Source: Arthrobacter sp. AL12
GTDB lineage: Bacteria > Actinomycetota > Actinomycetes > Actinomycetales > Micrococcaceae
Assembly (NCBI RefSeq): GCF_029960645.1
Contig: NZ_JASBQY010000024.1
Location: 1-39,549, forward strand
Length of the DNA stretch: 39,549 nt
Direction of reading: 5' to 3'
The position numbers and the translations under genes were made by a program. Under the pieces are notes generated by a model that did no database searches, had not been told where the DNA came from, and worked only from the letters and a program-made list of their open reading frames with translations. Of this stretch, positions 7,514-14,437 are shown piece by piece. How positions within the stretch are numbered: position 1 is the first letter of the stretch; each line of letters opens with the position of its first letter.

Positions 7514-7519
7514 TAGGCT
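7514..7519 (+). promoter_or_regulatory. -10 box of yciI-like gene (leaderless)
   Basis: TAGGCT ends 6 bases before the ATG at 7526. No ribosome-binding site is present, so the mRNA probably starts at the ATG. Confidence 0.55.
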
Positions 7520-7525
7520 GACCCT

Positions 7526-7813
7526 ATGTATGTAGTCTCCCTGACCTATAAGGTCCCCGAAGAGATCGTTGACTTCCATCTCCCGGCGCACGTGACGTGG
7601 CTGCAGGATGCCTTCGACCAGGGCATCTTTATGGTCGCGGGACGGAAGATCCCGCGCACGGGAGCCCTGCTGCTCTCCAACGCGGACCGCGACATCCTGG
7701 ATGCCGCACTCGCCAAGGACCCGTTCTATATCAACGGCGTGGCCGAGTTCGACGTCGAGGAGTTCCACGCGAGCCGGGTGGCCCCGGGATACGAGAACCT
7801 GCTGGACAGCTGA
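7526..7813 (+). CDS. YciI family protein
   Basis: This 95-residue small alpha/beta protein of the YciI family (dimeric ferredoxin-like fold) begins MYVVSLTYKVP and contains the HLPAHVTWL segment with a conserved His (H22), then GRKIPRTGALLL. Some relatives act in dehalogenation or stress responses, but most have no known reaction. The length is typical. It is divergent from the marR-like gene and may be part of its regulon. The start follows a leaderless -10 box. Confidence 0.88.
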   Translation: MYVVSLTYKVPEEIVDFHLPAHVTWLQDAFDQGIFMVAGRKIPRTGALLLSNADRDILDAALAKDPFYINGVAEFDVEEFHASRVAPGYENLLDS

Positions 7814-7857
7814 CGCCTGCTGGCCCGCGCGGAGGCACCCCTGCGGAGGAACACAGG

Positions 7858-8694
7858 TCAGTCCGCGGGGACCTTGGCGGTGAGTTTCTTCAGTCCTGCC
7901 TTCGGCGGAACCCTGACCGGCTCCGGCCAGCGCGGGCTGAGGTCGTCCCCGAGCGTGACACCCCGCAGCTTGCGAGCGAAGAGCGGCAGCACCCAGTCGC
8001 TGACCCAGCGCCGCTGCCCGCGCCCCCGGTCACGGAAGCCAAGTTTCGCCGCCGGCGCCCATTCCTTGGACTTGACCTTGTGCGCCACCCCAAGCTGGTC
8101 CAAGACCTGGCCGGCGAGATACTTGTGGCCGGCCTTGGACATGTGCAGACGGTCTGAATTCCACATCCGCGGGTCGTAGAACGCGTCAAAGCACCAGTAA
8201 TCCACCAGCACCGCCTCGTACCTCGCCGCCACCTCGCGGACCCGCTGGTTGTAGAAGGCGTTCCGCCTCTTCAGGGGTTCCAGCAGCGCCGAGACCCTGA
8301 CGTCGAAACCGGTGAACAGCACCACCGTGGCCCCGCTCGCGGCAAGCCTGGCGACGAGGTACTCGTAGTCCTTCATCAGGGCGCGGATGTCGGTCCCGAG
8401 ATCCAGGATGTCGTTCCCGCCTGCGTACAGGGTGACCAGGGTCGGTTCCATGGCCAGCCCGGCTTCCAGCTGTTCCGCGATGATCTGCCGCAGCCTCTTG
8501 CTGCGGATGGCGAGGTTGGCATACTCCCACCCCGGGTCCGCCCTGGCCAGCTGCTCGGCCACCCGGTCCGCCCAGCCGCGCACCCCGTTGGGCAGCCGGG
8601 AGCTGCAGTCCCCCACGCCCTCAGTGAAGGAATCCCCCAAGGCAACATAAACCCGCCGCCCGTCAGCGCCCGGCGACAGAAGCTTCTCGACCAT
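7858..8694 (-). CDS. SGNH/GDSL hydrolase (second paralogue)
   Basis: This 278-residue hydrolase is closely similar to the one at 4235-4996. It has GDSFTEG with nucleophile S22, the same NGVRGWADRVAEQL block, YAGGNDIL, and SDRLHMSKAGH for the catalytic Asp/His. It is about 25 residues longer, with a basic C-terminal tail. No signal peptide is seen. A TAGCGT -10 box lies 6 bases before the ATG, with no Shine-Dalgarno, consistent with a leaderless transcript. The substrate is unknown; the family includes esterases, lipases and acyl hydrolases. Confidence 0.88.
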   Translation of the reverse strand: MVEKLLSPGADGRRVYVALGDSFTEGVGDCSSRLPNGVRGWADRVAEQLARADPGWEYANLAIRSKRLRQIIAEQLEAGLAMEPTLVTLYAGGNDILDLGTDIRALMKDYEYLVARLAASGATVVLFTGFDVRVSALLEPLKRRNAFYNQRVREVAARYEAVLVDYWCFDAFYDPRMWNSDRLHMSKAGHKYLAGQVLDQLGVAHKVKSKEWAPAAKLGFRDRGRGQRRWVSDWVLPLFARKLRGVTLGDDLSPRWPEPVRVPPKAGLKKLTAKVPAD

Positions 8695-8700
8695 ACCGCC

Positions 8701-8706
8701 ACGCTA
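8701..8706 (-). promoter_or_regulatory. -10 box of second SGNH gene (leaderless)
   Basis: TAGCGT on the minus strand lies 6 bases upstream of the ATG at 8694 with no ribosome-binding site between. Confidence 0.5.
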
Positions 8707-8774
8707 GCCCCGCCGGACGACGTCGGGGTTAACAAGCGGGGCACAGCAGGGGGCCACCAAAGCAGCCCATGGCG

Positions 8775-8786
8775 ACTGACGTCAGT
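8775..8786. promoter_or_regulatory. Perfect 12-bp palindrome (operator candidate)
   Basis: ACTGACGTCAGT is fully self-complementary and lies about 70-80 bases upstream of the second SGNH hydrolase start. The size and symmetry fit a site for a dimeric regulator, but no regulator can be named. Confidence 0.3.
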
Positions 8787-8821
8787 GACGCGGGGGCACC
8801 AAAGGTGAGCCGACCACAAGG

Positions 8822-8933
8822 CCGCTGCCGGTGCTTTGCAAAGGAGCGCATCGCCGACCAGAGCCGAAAGAGGCCGCCCGCGGCCGAGAGAGGCGCGGGA
8901 GGTGCCTAAGCGACGGCAAAGCAGCGGCAGCGG
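8822..8933. repeat. Long-range inverted repeat / structured element
   Basis: The 18-base arm at 8822-8839 pairs with 8916-8933 with one mismatch, enclosing 76 bases. The loop contains a further short palindrome (GGCCGC-CC-GCGGCC) and purine-rich tracts. It occupies most of the gap between the second SGNH gene and the siderophore-interacting protein gene, both leftward. It could be a structured non-coding RNA, a termination element for the upstream gene or a dispersed repeat. No coding sequence is seen here. Confidence 0.5.
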
Positions 8934-8957
8934 GCGGAAGCCCGGCAGGGAAACGAC

Positions 8958-10037
8958 CTAGAGCTCGGCCTTCCCCTGCCGCCAGTACCCCATAAACGCC
9001 ACCTGCTTCCGGTCGATCCCGACCTCCCGCACCAGGTACCGCCGCAACTCCTTGACGACCACCGCCTCACCGGCTATCCAAGCGTAGAACGGCATTGCCC
9101 CCGCGGGCTTGTCCGGATCCCGGCTGGCGCTGATGGCCGCGGCATCCATCCGGGCCGGGGTCTCCCAGAGGATGTCGTGGTCCACGTTGACGTCCTCGGG
9201 CTCGGGGCCCGCCGCAGGCTCACCGGAGGGCCGGAGCCCGACCCAGCCGGGAAGGGTCACGGCAGCCCGCACCGCTTCCTGCAGCAGTTCCCCGTGCGGA
9301 CGTGACCGGCCGATCGCCGCACCGCGCGCGAGCCAGGTGATCTCGACGTCGGCGGCTGTCGTGATCGCCTGGAAGTCGCCGGCTTCCGGGACCTCCAGGA
9401 TGGCATGGCCGCTGAAGTACGGCGGCAGGCTCTCGAGAATGGCGCTGATGGCCGGGACGGCCGTCTCATCGCCGGCCAGCAGGACCCGCTGGGCCATCCC
9501 CGGGCGCCATTCGGTCCCGGAGTAGGTCCCGGCGGTGACGCAGTGCGCGGCCCGGTTGTTGGGCCCGATCAGGGTCAGGGCATCCCCCGGTTTGGCGTCG
9601 CGGGCCCAGTTGGCGGCTGGTCCGCCGTGTCCGGCGTCGTCGCAGTGCATCACGAAGTCGACGTCGAGTTCCGGGTAGACGGCGTCGAGGCGTTCCTGCC
9701 GCACGGTGTAGGTGCGCATGGACCCGCGGGTCCCGGGATCCATGGCCAGCCACTCGCGGTACCAGCCGGTCTGCTCCGTCCGGAATTCCGGCAGCGGCAG
9801 CGCGGCGCCGTCGGGCGCCGGCGAGGGGATCATGATTTTGATGCGCAGGTCCAGGGTGCTGCCATGTACACCGAAGTCCCGCAACGAGTAGCCGCCCAGC
9901 GTGATCCGCCGGAAGTTCGGTCCGAGCTCCTGGACCGCGGTGACCTGGACGTCGAAGGCCCGGGTCATGGGCTCGGTGGCGGGTGCGGTTTCGCGGGCCG
10001 ACCGGGTGCGGGCCGGGGTGGCGTTAGTGGCAGTCAT
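8958..10037 (-). CDS. Siderophore-interacting protein (FAD-dependent ferric-siderophore reductase)
   Basis: SIP-family flavoproteins reduce imported ferric siderophores in the cytoplasm so that Fe2+ is released. The 359-residue protein has an N-terminal FAD-binding barrel with the MRTYTVR motif (about 108-114), GDETAVPAI (about 190), and the family C-terminus KQVAFMGYWRQGKAE. The first 25 residues are low-complexity Thr/Ala/Arg. It is last in the five-gene uptake operon; its ATG overlaps the ATPase stop by 4 bases (ATGA), showing coupled translation. The reductant, NAD(P)H or ferredoxin, is not evident from the sequence. Confidence 0.92.
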   Translation of the reverse strand: MTATNATPARTRSARETAPATEPMTRAFDVQVTAVQELGPNFRRITLGGYSLRDFGVHGSTLDLRIKIMIPSPAPDGAALPLPEFRTEQTGWYREWLAMDPGTRGSMRTYTVRQERLDAVYPELDVDFVMHCDDAGHGGPAANWARDAKPGDALTLIGPNNRAAHCVTAGTYSGTEWRPGMAQRVLLAGDETAVPAISAILESLPPYFSGHAILEVPEAGDFQAITTAADVEITWLARGAAIGRSRPHGELLQEAVRAAVTLPGWVGLRPSGEPAAGPEPEDVNVDHDILWETPARMDAAAISASRDPDKPAGAMPFYAWIAGEAVVVKELRRYLVREVGIDRKQVAFMGYWRQGKAEL

Positions 10038-10870
10038 GGGACCAGCTCCAGGGTTGTGGTTTGCGGGACAGCGGCATGGTGGCGGCCCACCGGGATGATC
10101 AGGGGTGCGCCGGACACCGGGTCCGGGAGCACCCGGGACTCCAGGCCAAACACCTCGCGGACGAGTTCCTCGGTGACCACCGCCCGGGCGGCGCCTTCGG
10201 CGACGATCTGCCCGTTTTTCATCGCGATGATGTGGTCCGCGTACCGGGCGGCGAGGTTGAGGTCGTGCAGCACGATCGCCACGGTGGTGCCGCGCTGCCG
10301 GTTCAGGTCCGTGATGAGGTCCAGGACCTCCACCTGATGGCTGAGGTCCAGGTAAGTGGTGGGCTCATCCAGCAGCAGCACCCCGGTTTCCTGCGCGAGG
10401 GCCATCGCGATCCACACCCGCTGCCGCTGCCCGCCGGAGAGTTCTTCCACGTTCCGCCCGGCGAGGTCCAGCGTTTCGGTGGCGGCCATCGCATGCTGCA
10501 CCGCACGCTCATCGTCCGGGGCGCCGCCCGGGGAGCCGGACCGGAAGAGACCCTGGTGCGGGTAGCGGCCGCGGCCCACGAGGTCCCGGACGGTGATGCC
10601 GTCCGGCGCCGTGGGATGCTGCGGGAGCAGGCCCAGAGTGCGGGCCACCTCGCGGGCGGGACGGCGGTGGATGTCCCGCCCGTCGAGGGTGACGGTGCCG
10701 GCCGCAGGCTTGAGCAGCCGGGCGAGGCCCCGGAGCAGGGTGGACTTCCCGCAGGCGTTGGCGCCGACAATCATGGTCACCTTGCCTTCCGGAATCTCCG
10801 CGCTGAGCCCCTCGATCACGGTCCGCTGGTCGTATTTCAGCCGCAGGCCGGAGGTCTGGAGGGTTGCCAT
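10034..10870 (-). CDS. Iron-siderophore ABC transporter ATP-binding protein
   Basis: This 278-residue ATPase of the FecE/FepC/BtuD type powers ferric-siderophore import. Walker A is GANACGKST, the signature is ELSGGQRQRVW, and Walker B is VLLLDEPTTYLDL, followed by the D- and H-loop (VLHDLNLAARY). The start at MATLQTSG is supported by an AAAGGA site 9 bases upstream; a longer frame would run into the permease gene. It starts one base after the upstream permease stop and overlaps the SIP gene by 4 bases. Confidence 0.95.
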   Translation of the reverse strand: MATLQTSGLRLKYDQRTVIEGLSAEIPEGKVTMIVGANACGKSTLLRGLARLLKPAAGTVTLDGRDIHRRPAREVARTLGLLPQHPTAPDGITVRDLVGRGRYPHQGLFRSGSPGGAPDDERAVQHAMAATETLDLAGRNVEELSGGQRQRVWIAMALAQETGVLLLDEPTTYLDLSHQVEVLDLITDLNRQRGTTVAIVLHDLNLAARYADHIIAMKNGQIVAEGAARAVVTEELVREVFGLESRVLPDPVSGAPLIIPVGRHHAAVPQTTTLELVP

Positions 10871-10871
10871 C

Positions 10872-12056
10872 TCAGTCGTCCTTTCGGTTGGAAGTGACAA
10901 GCAGCCAGAGCAGGAACGGAGCGCCGAGGGCCCCGGTGACCACCCCGACCGGCAGGACCGTACCGGCCAGCAGCAGCGGCGCGATATTGGCGGCAAAGTA
11001 GTCGGCGCTCAGCACAATCAGCACACCGGCCAGGGCCGCCGCCGGCAGGCTCGCCCGGCGGACGAACCGGCGGGCGATCGGCCCGGCCAGGAATGCGACG
11101 AACGCCACGGGCCCGGCCGCCGCCGTCGCTGCGGCGGCAAGCCCGACGGCGGTGACCACGATGCCCAGCCGGGCCGCACCGACCCGGATGCCGAGGCCCG
11201 CGGCGGTGTCGTCGCCGAGTTCGAGGATGCGCAGCGGCCCGGCGAGGACCGCGACTGCGGGCATCAGCAGGAGCAGGGCGGTGCCGAGGACGCCGGCGCG
11301 GTCCCAGTTGGCGGAGTTCAGTGAGCCGTTGAGCCAGATCAGGACCTCGGCGGCGGTGCGGATATCCGCCCGGGTCATCAGGAAGCTGACCACGGCGTGG
11401 AGGGCGGCGGCGATGCCCACTCCGGCCAGGATCAGCCGGCTGCCGGCGGCGCCGCCCCGCTGTCCGCCGGAGCCGGGGGGTCCGCTGCGGGAGATGCCAT
11501 AGATCAGGGCGGCCACGGCCAGGGCACCGGCGAAAGCGGCGCCCGACACCACAGCACCGGACGCGCCGAAGACGACGATCGCCGTCACCGCCGCGGCGCT
11601 GGCACCATAGCTGATCCCGATCACGTCCGGGCTGGCCAGGGGGTTGCGCAGCATGGTCTGGAACAGCGCGCCGGACAGCCCGAACGCGGCCCCGATCAGG
11701 GTCCCCACGACGGCGCGCGGCAGCTTGTGCTCCATCACGATGAAGCTCGCGCCCGGGATCTTCTCCCCGCCGGTGAGGTGGCCGGCCAGGATCCTGAAGA
11801 AGTCCGGGATCGTGACGGTGTAGCTGCCCAGGAGCACGCTGGCCGCGAAGAGCGCCACGACCGCAAGCGCAAGAATGCCGGTGCGGTTGAGCACGGCCCC
11901 GCGAGGTGCGAGAAAACGCCCATGTTTGCGCCGGACATGGGCGCCACCTGTCACCTCGGCGGGTTCCCGGGCGGGAGGTGTGCCGTCCCGGGCGGGTGGA
12001 GTCACGGCGGGGGGTGTCACGTCCCGGGCAGGCTGGGTCTGCGGGGCGGTTGTCAT
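10872..12056 (-). CDS. Iron-siderophore ABC transporter permease (FecCD family, second)
   Basis: This 394-residue integral membrane permease is one of two subunits forming the siderophore channel. FecCD hallmarks include LPRAVVGTLIGAAFGLSGALFQ and RNPLASPDVIGIS, and about nine to ten hydrophobic helices from residue 60 onward. The N-terminal 50 residues are Pro/Thr-rich and cytoplasmic, longer than in most relatives. The start overlaps the previous permease stop by 4 bases, so translation is coupled. It pairs with the product of 12053-13126. Confidence 0.93.
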   Translation of the reverse strand: MTTAPQTQPARDVTPPAVTPPARDGTPPAREPAEVTGGAHVRRKHGRFLAPRGAVLNRTGILALAVVALFAASVLLGSYTVTIPDFFRILAGHLTGGEKIPGASFIVMEHKLPRAVVGTLIGAAFGLSGALFQTMLRNPLASPDVIGISYGASAAAVTAIVVFGASGAVVSGAAFAGALAVAALIYGISRSGPPGSGGQRGGAAGSRLILAGVGIAAALHAVVSFLMTRADIRTAAEVLIWLNGSLNSANWDRAGVLGTALLLLMPAVAVLAGPLRILELGDDTAAGLGIRVGAARLGIVVTAVGLAAAATAAAGPVAFVAFLAGPIARRFVRRASLPAAALAGVLIVLSADYFAANIAPLLLAGTVLPVGVVTGALGAPFLLWLLVTSNRKDD

Positions 12057-13126
12057 AGCCCGGCCCCCTTGCTGCGCCGGACCAGCCAGACGAACGCCGG
12101 GGCACCGACCAGGGCGGTCATGATCCCGGCGGGGACCTCACCCGGAAGCAGGACCACGCGGCCGATCACGTCGGCGCTCAGCAGCAGGGCCGGGGCCAGG
12201 ACCAGCGAAAAGGGGAGGATCCAGCGGTAGTCGGGGCCGGTGAGGAAGCGCACGGCGTGCGGAATGATGAGGCCCACAAAGCCGATCGGTCCGGCCAGCG
12301 CCGTGGCTGACCCGCAGAGCAGGACGATCCCGAGGGCGGCGATGGCGCGGGCCAGGCCGACGCGTTGGCCCAGGCCGCGGGCGATGTCGTCGCCGAGGGC
12401 GAGGTTGTTGAGGATCCGGCCGGTGGCGAGCACAATCACGGCGCCCAGCAGCAGGAACGGCAGGCCCGGGAGGATCACAGACCAGTCGCGGCCGGCGATC
12501 CCGCCGACCTGCCAGAACCTGAAACGGTCCAGGGTGTCTCGGCTGGAGACCAGGATGACGTTCATGAGCGAAAAGAGACCGGCGCTCAGGGCGGCGCCGG
12601 CGAGGGCGAGCTTCACCGGCGTCGCGCCGTCCCGGCCGAGTGAGGCGATCAGGTAGACCACGACGGCGGCCGCCGCGGCGCCAACGAACGCGAACCAGAT
12701 GTACCCGGTCAGCGAGGACAGGCCGAAGACGTAGATTCCGGTGACGACGGCCAGCGCGGCCCCGGCGTTGATCCCGATAATGCCCGGGTCGGCGAGGGGA
12801 TTGCGGGCCACTCCCTGCATCGCGGCGCCCGCGAGCCCGAGGGCGGCGCCGGCGAGCAGGCCCAGGACGGTGCGCGGGATACGGGCATGGACGACGGCGT
12901 GGTCGCCGTCGGCCGGGTCGAACCGGGTCAGCGCCTGCCAGACGGTCTCCGGGGCCAGGCCCCGGGCTCCAATGGCGAACGACGCGAGGGTCACGAGGGC
13001 CAGCACGACGACGGCGGCCAGCAGCCAGAGCGCGCGCGGTCCCCGGGCGGGGCGGGCACCACCCGTGGGCCTCTCCGGGGCGGGCCGGGCGGCTGCGGAG
13101 ACCGCCGTCGTCGTCAGGGGGCTCAT
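12053..13126 (-). CDS. Iron-siderophore ABC transporter permease (FecCD family, first)
   Basis: This 357-residue FecCD permease contains IPRTVLGLLAGAALGLAGAAMQG, RNPLADPGIIGINAGAA and the GPIGFVGLIIPHAVR coupling segment that contacts the ATPase. It has about nine to ten membrane helices after a basic, Pro-rich N-terminus of about 30 residues. It begins 10 bases after the binding-protein gene and overlaps the second permease by 4 bases. No strong Shine-Dalgarno is visible, in keeping with coupling to the upstream gene. Confidence 0.93.
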   Translation of the reverse strand: MSPLTTTAVSAAARPAPERPTGGARPARGPRALWLLAAVVVLALVTLASFAIGARGLAPETVWQALTRFDPADGDHAVVHARIPRTVLGLLAGAALGLAGAAMQGVARNPLADPGIIGINAGAALAVVTGIYVFGLSSLTGYIWFAFVGAAAAAVVVYLIASLGRDGATPVKLALAGAALSAGLFSLMNVILVSSRDTLDRFRFWQVGGIAGRDWSVILPGLPFLLLGAVIVLATGRILNNLALGDDIARGLGQRVGLARAIAALGIVLLCGSATALAGPIGFVGLIIPHAVRFLTGPDYRWILPFSLVLAPALLLSADVIGRVVLLPGEVPAGIMTALVGAPAFVWLVRRSKGAGL

Positions 13127-13136
13127 GGCGGTGTGG

Positions 13137-14237
13137 CTAATCCACCGCGGGAGTGACTTTGTCCGCTGCGCTGGCCAGCTGCGGCAGGAACGTGTCCAGC
13201 GACCACGGCAGGCTCAGCGGCGACGAAGCCGAAATGGACAGCGTCAGGGTGTTGTCCGAGTCGGCAACCAGGGTGCCCTTCTTGATCGCCGGGATCTGGC
13301 CAAGCAGCGGGTCTGCCTTGATGGAGTCGGTGGTGCCTGCGTCCGGAACCCAGGTGACGAAGATGTCGGATTCGAGTTCGTTGGCTTTCTCGGCGGACCA
13401 CGGGATGAAGAACTCCTTGGAGCCCGTGGAGTTGCTTTCCACCACCGGGGCCAGCTTCATGCCGATCTCGCTGAGGAAGCGGGGGCGGTTGTCGTTGGCG
13501 GTGTAGACGTTGACTCCGTCAGCCGAAGCGGGCTCGAGGTTGCCGTAGATGAAGCTCTTGCCGGCGATCTGCGGGTATCTGGAGACCTTTTCCTTGATGG
13601 TTTCCTCGGTGTCGGCGACCAGTTTGGTGGCTTCGGCGTCCTTGCCGAGGGCCCTGCCGATGATGGCGGTGGAATCCTGCCAGGAGGTTCCGTAGGCGAT
13701 CTCAGGGTGGGCCACCACTGGGGCGATTTCACTGAGCTTTTTGTAGTCCTCCTCCGTGAGGCCGGAGTAGGCCCCGAGGATGACGTCCGGGTTGAGCTTG
13801 GCGATCTCGGTGAAATTGACGCCGTTGGCTTCGGAGAACTGGACCGGGGCCTTGTCCGAACCGAAGCCGGCGCCGAGCTTCTCAAGTACGGCATCCTTCC
13901 ACGGCGTGGACTCCTTGTCATTGCCGCCCCACTCGTTCTTCGGGACGCCGACGGGAACCACACCAAGGGCGAGCGCCACATCGTCGTTGACCCAGGACAC
14001 GGTGACGACGCGCGTTGGCTGTTCCTTGATGGTGGTCTCGCCAAACACGTGCTTGATGGTCACCGGGAAGGCGGAGCTGGCCGGCAGGCTGGGGGCGTCC
14101 GCCGCCGTCGAGCCGGCCGGGCCGGTGGAGCAGGCAGTCAGGGAGAGCGCGACGGCGGCGAGGGCAGCGGCTGCCTGGCCGGTGGCGCGGAGGACGCGGC
14201 GTCTGGGCAGGGCGCGGCCCGGGACAGGGAGAGGCAT
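13137..14237 (-). CDS. Iron-siderophore ABC transporter substrate-binding lipoprotein
   Basis: This 366-residue extracytoplasmic binding protein delivers ferric siderophores to the FecCD permeases. The N-terminus has arginines (PRRRVLRATG), a hydrophobic stretch and a lipobox ending LTAC, so it is a lipoprotein, possibly Tat-exported. The mature part is of the periplasmic-binding-protein-2 type, beginning VTIKHVFGETTIKEQPTRVV, with the characteristic long central helix. An AAGGAA site precedes the ATG. It is the first gene of the operon and lies directly downstream of DtxR/IdeR-like boxes, so expression is probably induced by iron limitation. The specific siderophore is unknown. Confidence 0.93.
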   Translation of the reverse strand: MPLPVPGRALPRRRVLRATGQAAAALAAVALSLTACSTGPAGSTAADAPSLPASSAFPVTIKHVFGETTIKEQPTRVVTVSWVNDDVALALGVVPVGVPKNEWGGNDKESTPWKDAVLEKLGAGFGSDKAPVQFSEANGVNFTEIAKLNPDVILGAYSGLTEEDYKKLSEIAPVVAHPEIAYGTSWQDSTAIIGRALGKDAEATKLVADTEETIKEKVSRYPQIAGKSFIYGNLEPASADGVNVYTANDNRPRFLSEIGMKLAPVVESNSTGSKEFFIPWSAEKANELESDIFVTWVPDAGTTDSIKADPLLGQIPAIKKGTLVADSDNTLTLSISASSPLSLPWSLDTFLPQLASAADKVTPAVD

Positions 14238-14245
14238 GGGATTCC

Positions 14246-14319
14246 TTAGGTCAGTAATGCGAACCTAAGTAAGGTTAGCCTATCCTTGCGAAAATTAGGC
14301 AAACCTTTCGTAACCTAAT
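14246..14319 (-). promoter_or_regulatory. Cluster of DtxR/IdeR-like iron boxes
   Basis: The core site at 14270-14288 matches the DtxR/IdeR 19-mer (TWAGGTTAGSCTAACCTWA, from memory) at 17 of 19 positions by eye. Around it lie TTAGGT-N11-ACCTAA (14246-14268) and further half-sites TTAGGC and AACCTAA (14295-14318). The core ends 33 bases upstream of the binding-protein ATG, where a repressor would block transcription when Fe2+ is plentiful. The regulator gene is not in this window. Confidence 0.8.
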
Positions 14320-14350
14320 TCCCGGATCCGCGGCCCGTCCCCCGTTTAAA

Positions 14351-14418
14351 AGCAACGCGGGATCACCTCTGGCCCATCCCGGCGGGGATTTTGGGCGGCA
14401 AGTGACCCCGCGTTGGCT
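14351..14418. repeat. Long palindromic hairpin element
   Basis: Arms at 14351-14366 and 14402-14418 are complementary apart from one mismatch and one bulge, and the interior also pairs (GCCCA...TGGGC flanking TCCC...GGGGA). The whole 68-base block can fold into one long hairpin. It lies between the jetC stop and the iron boxes. It may terminate jetABC transcription. The layout resembles palindromic intergenic repeats I recall from Arthrobacter genomes, but I cannot verify that here. Confidence 0.6.
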
Positions 14419-14437
14419 TGGGATGAAGGGCTGGGTG

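Noticed and set aside
14238..14437. Remnant of jetD after jetC
   Set aside because: No open frame or JetD-like segment is visible; the interval is iron boxes plus a palindromic hairpin.
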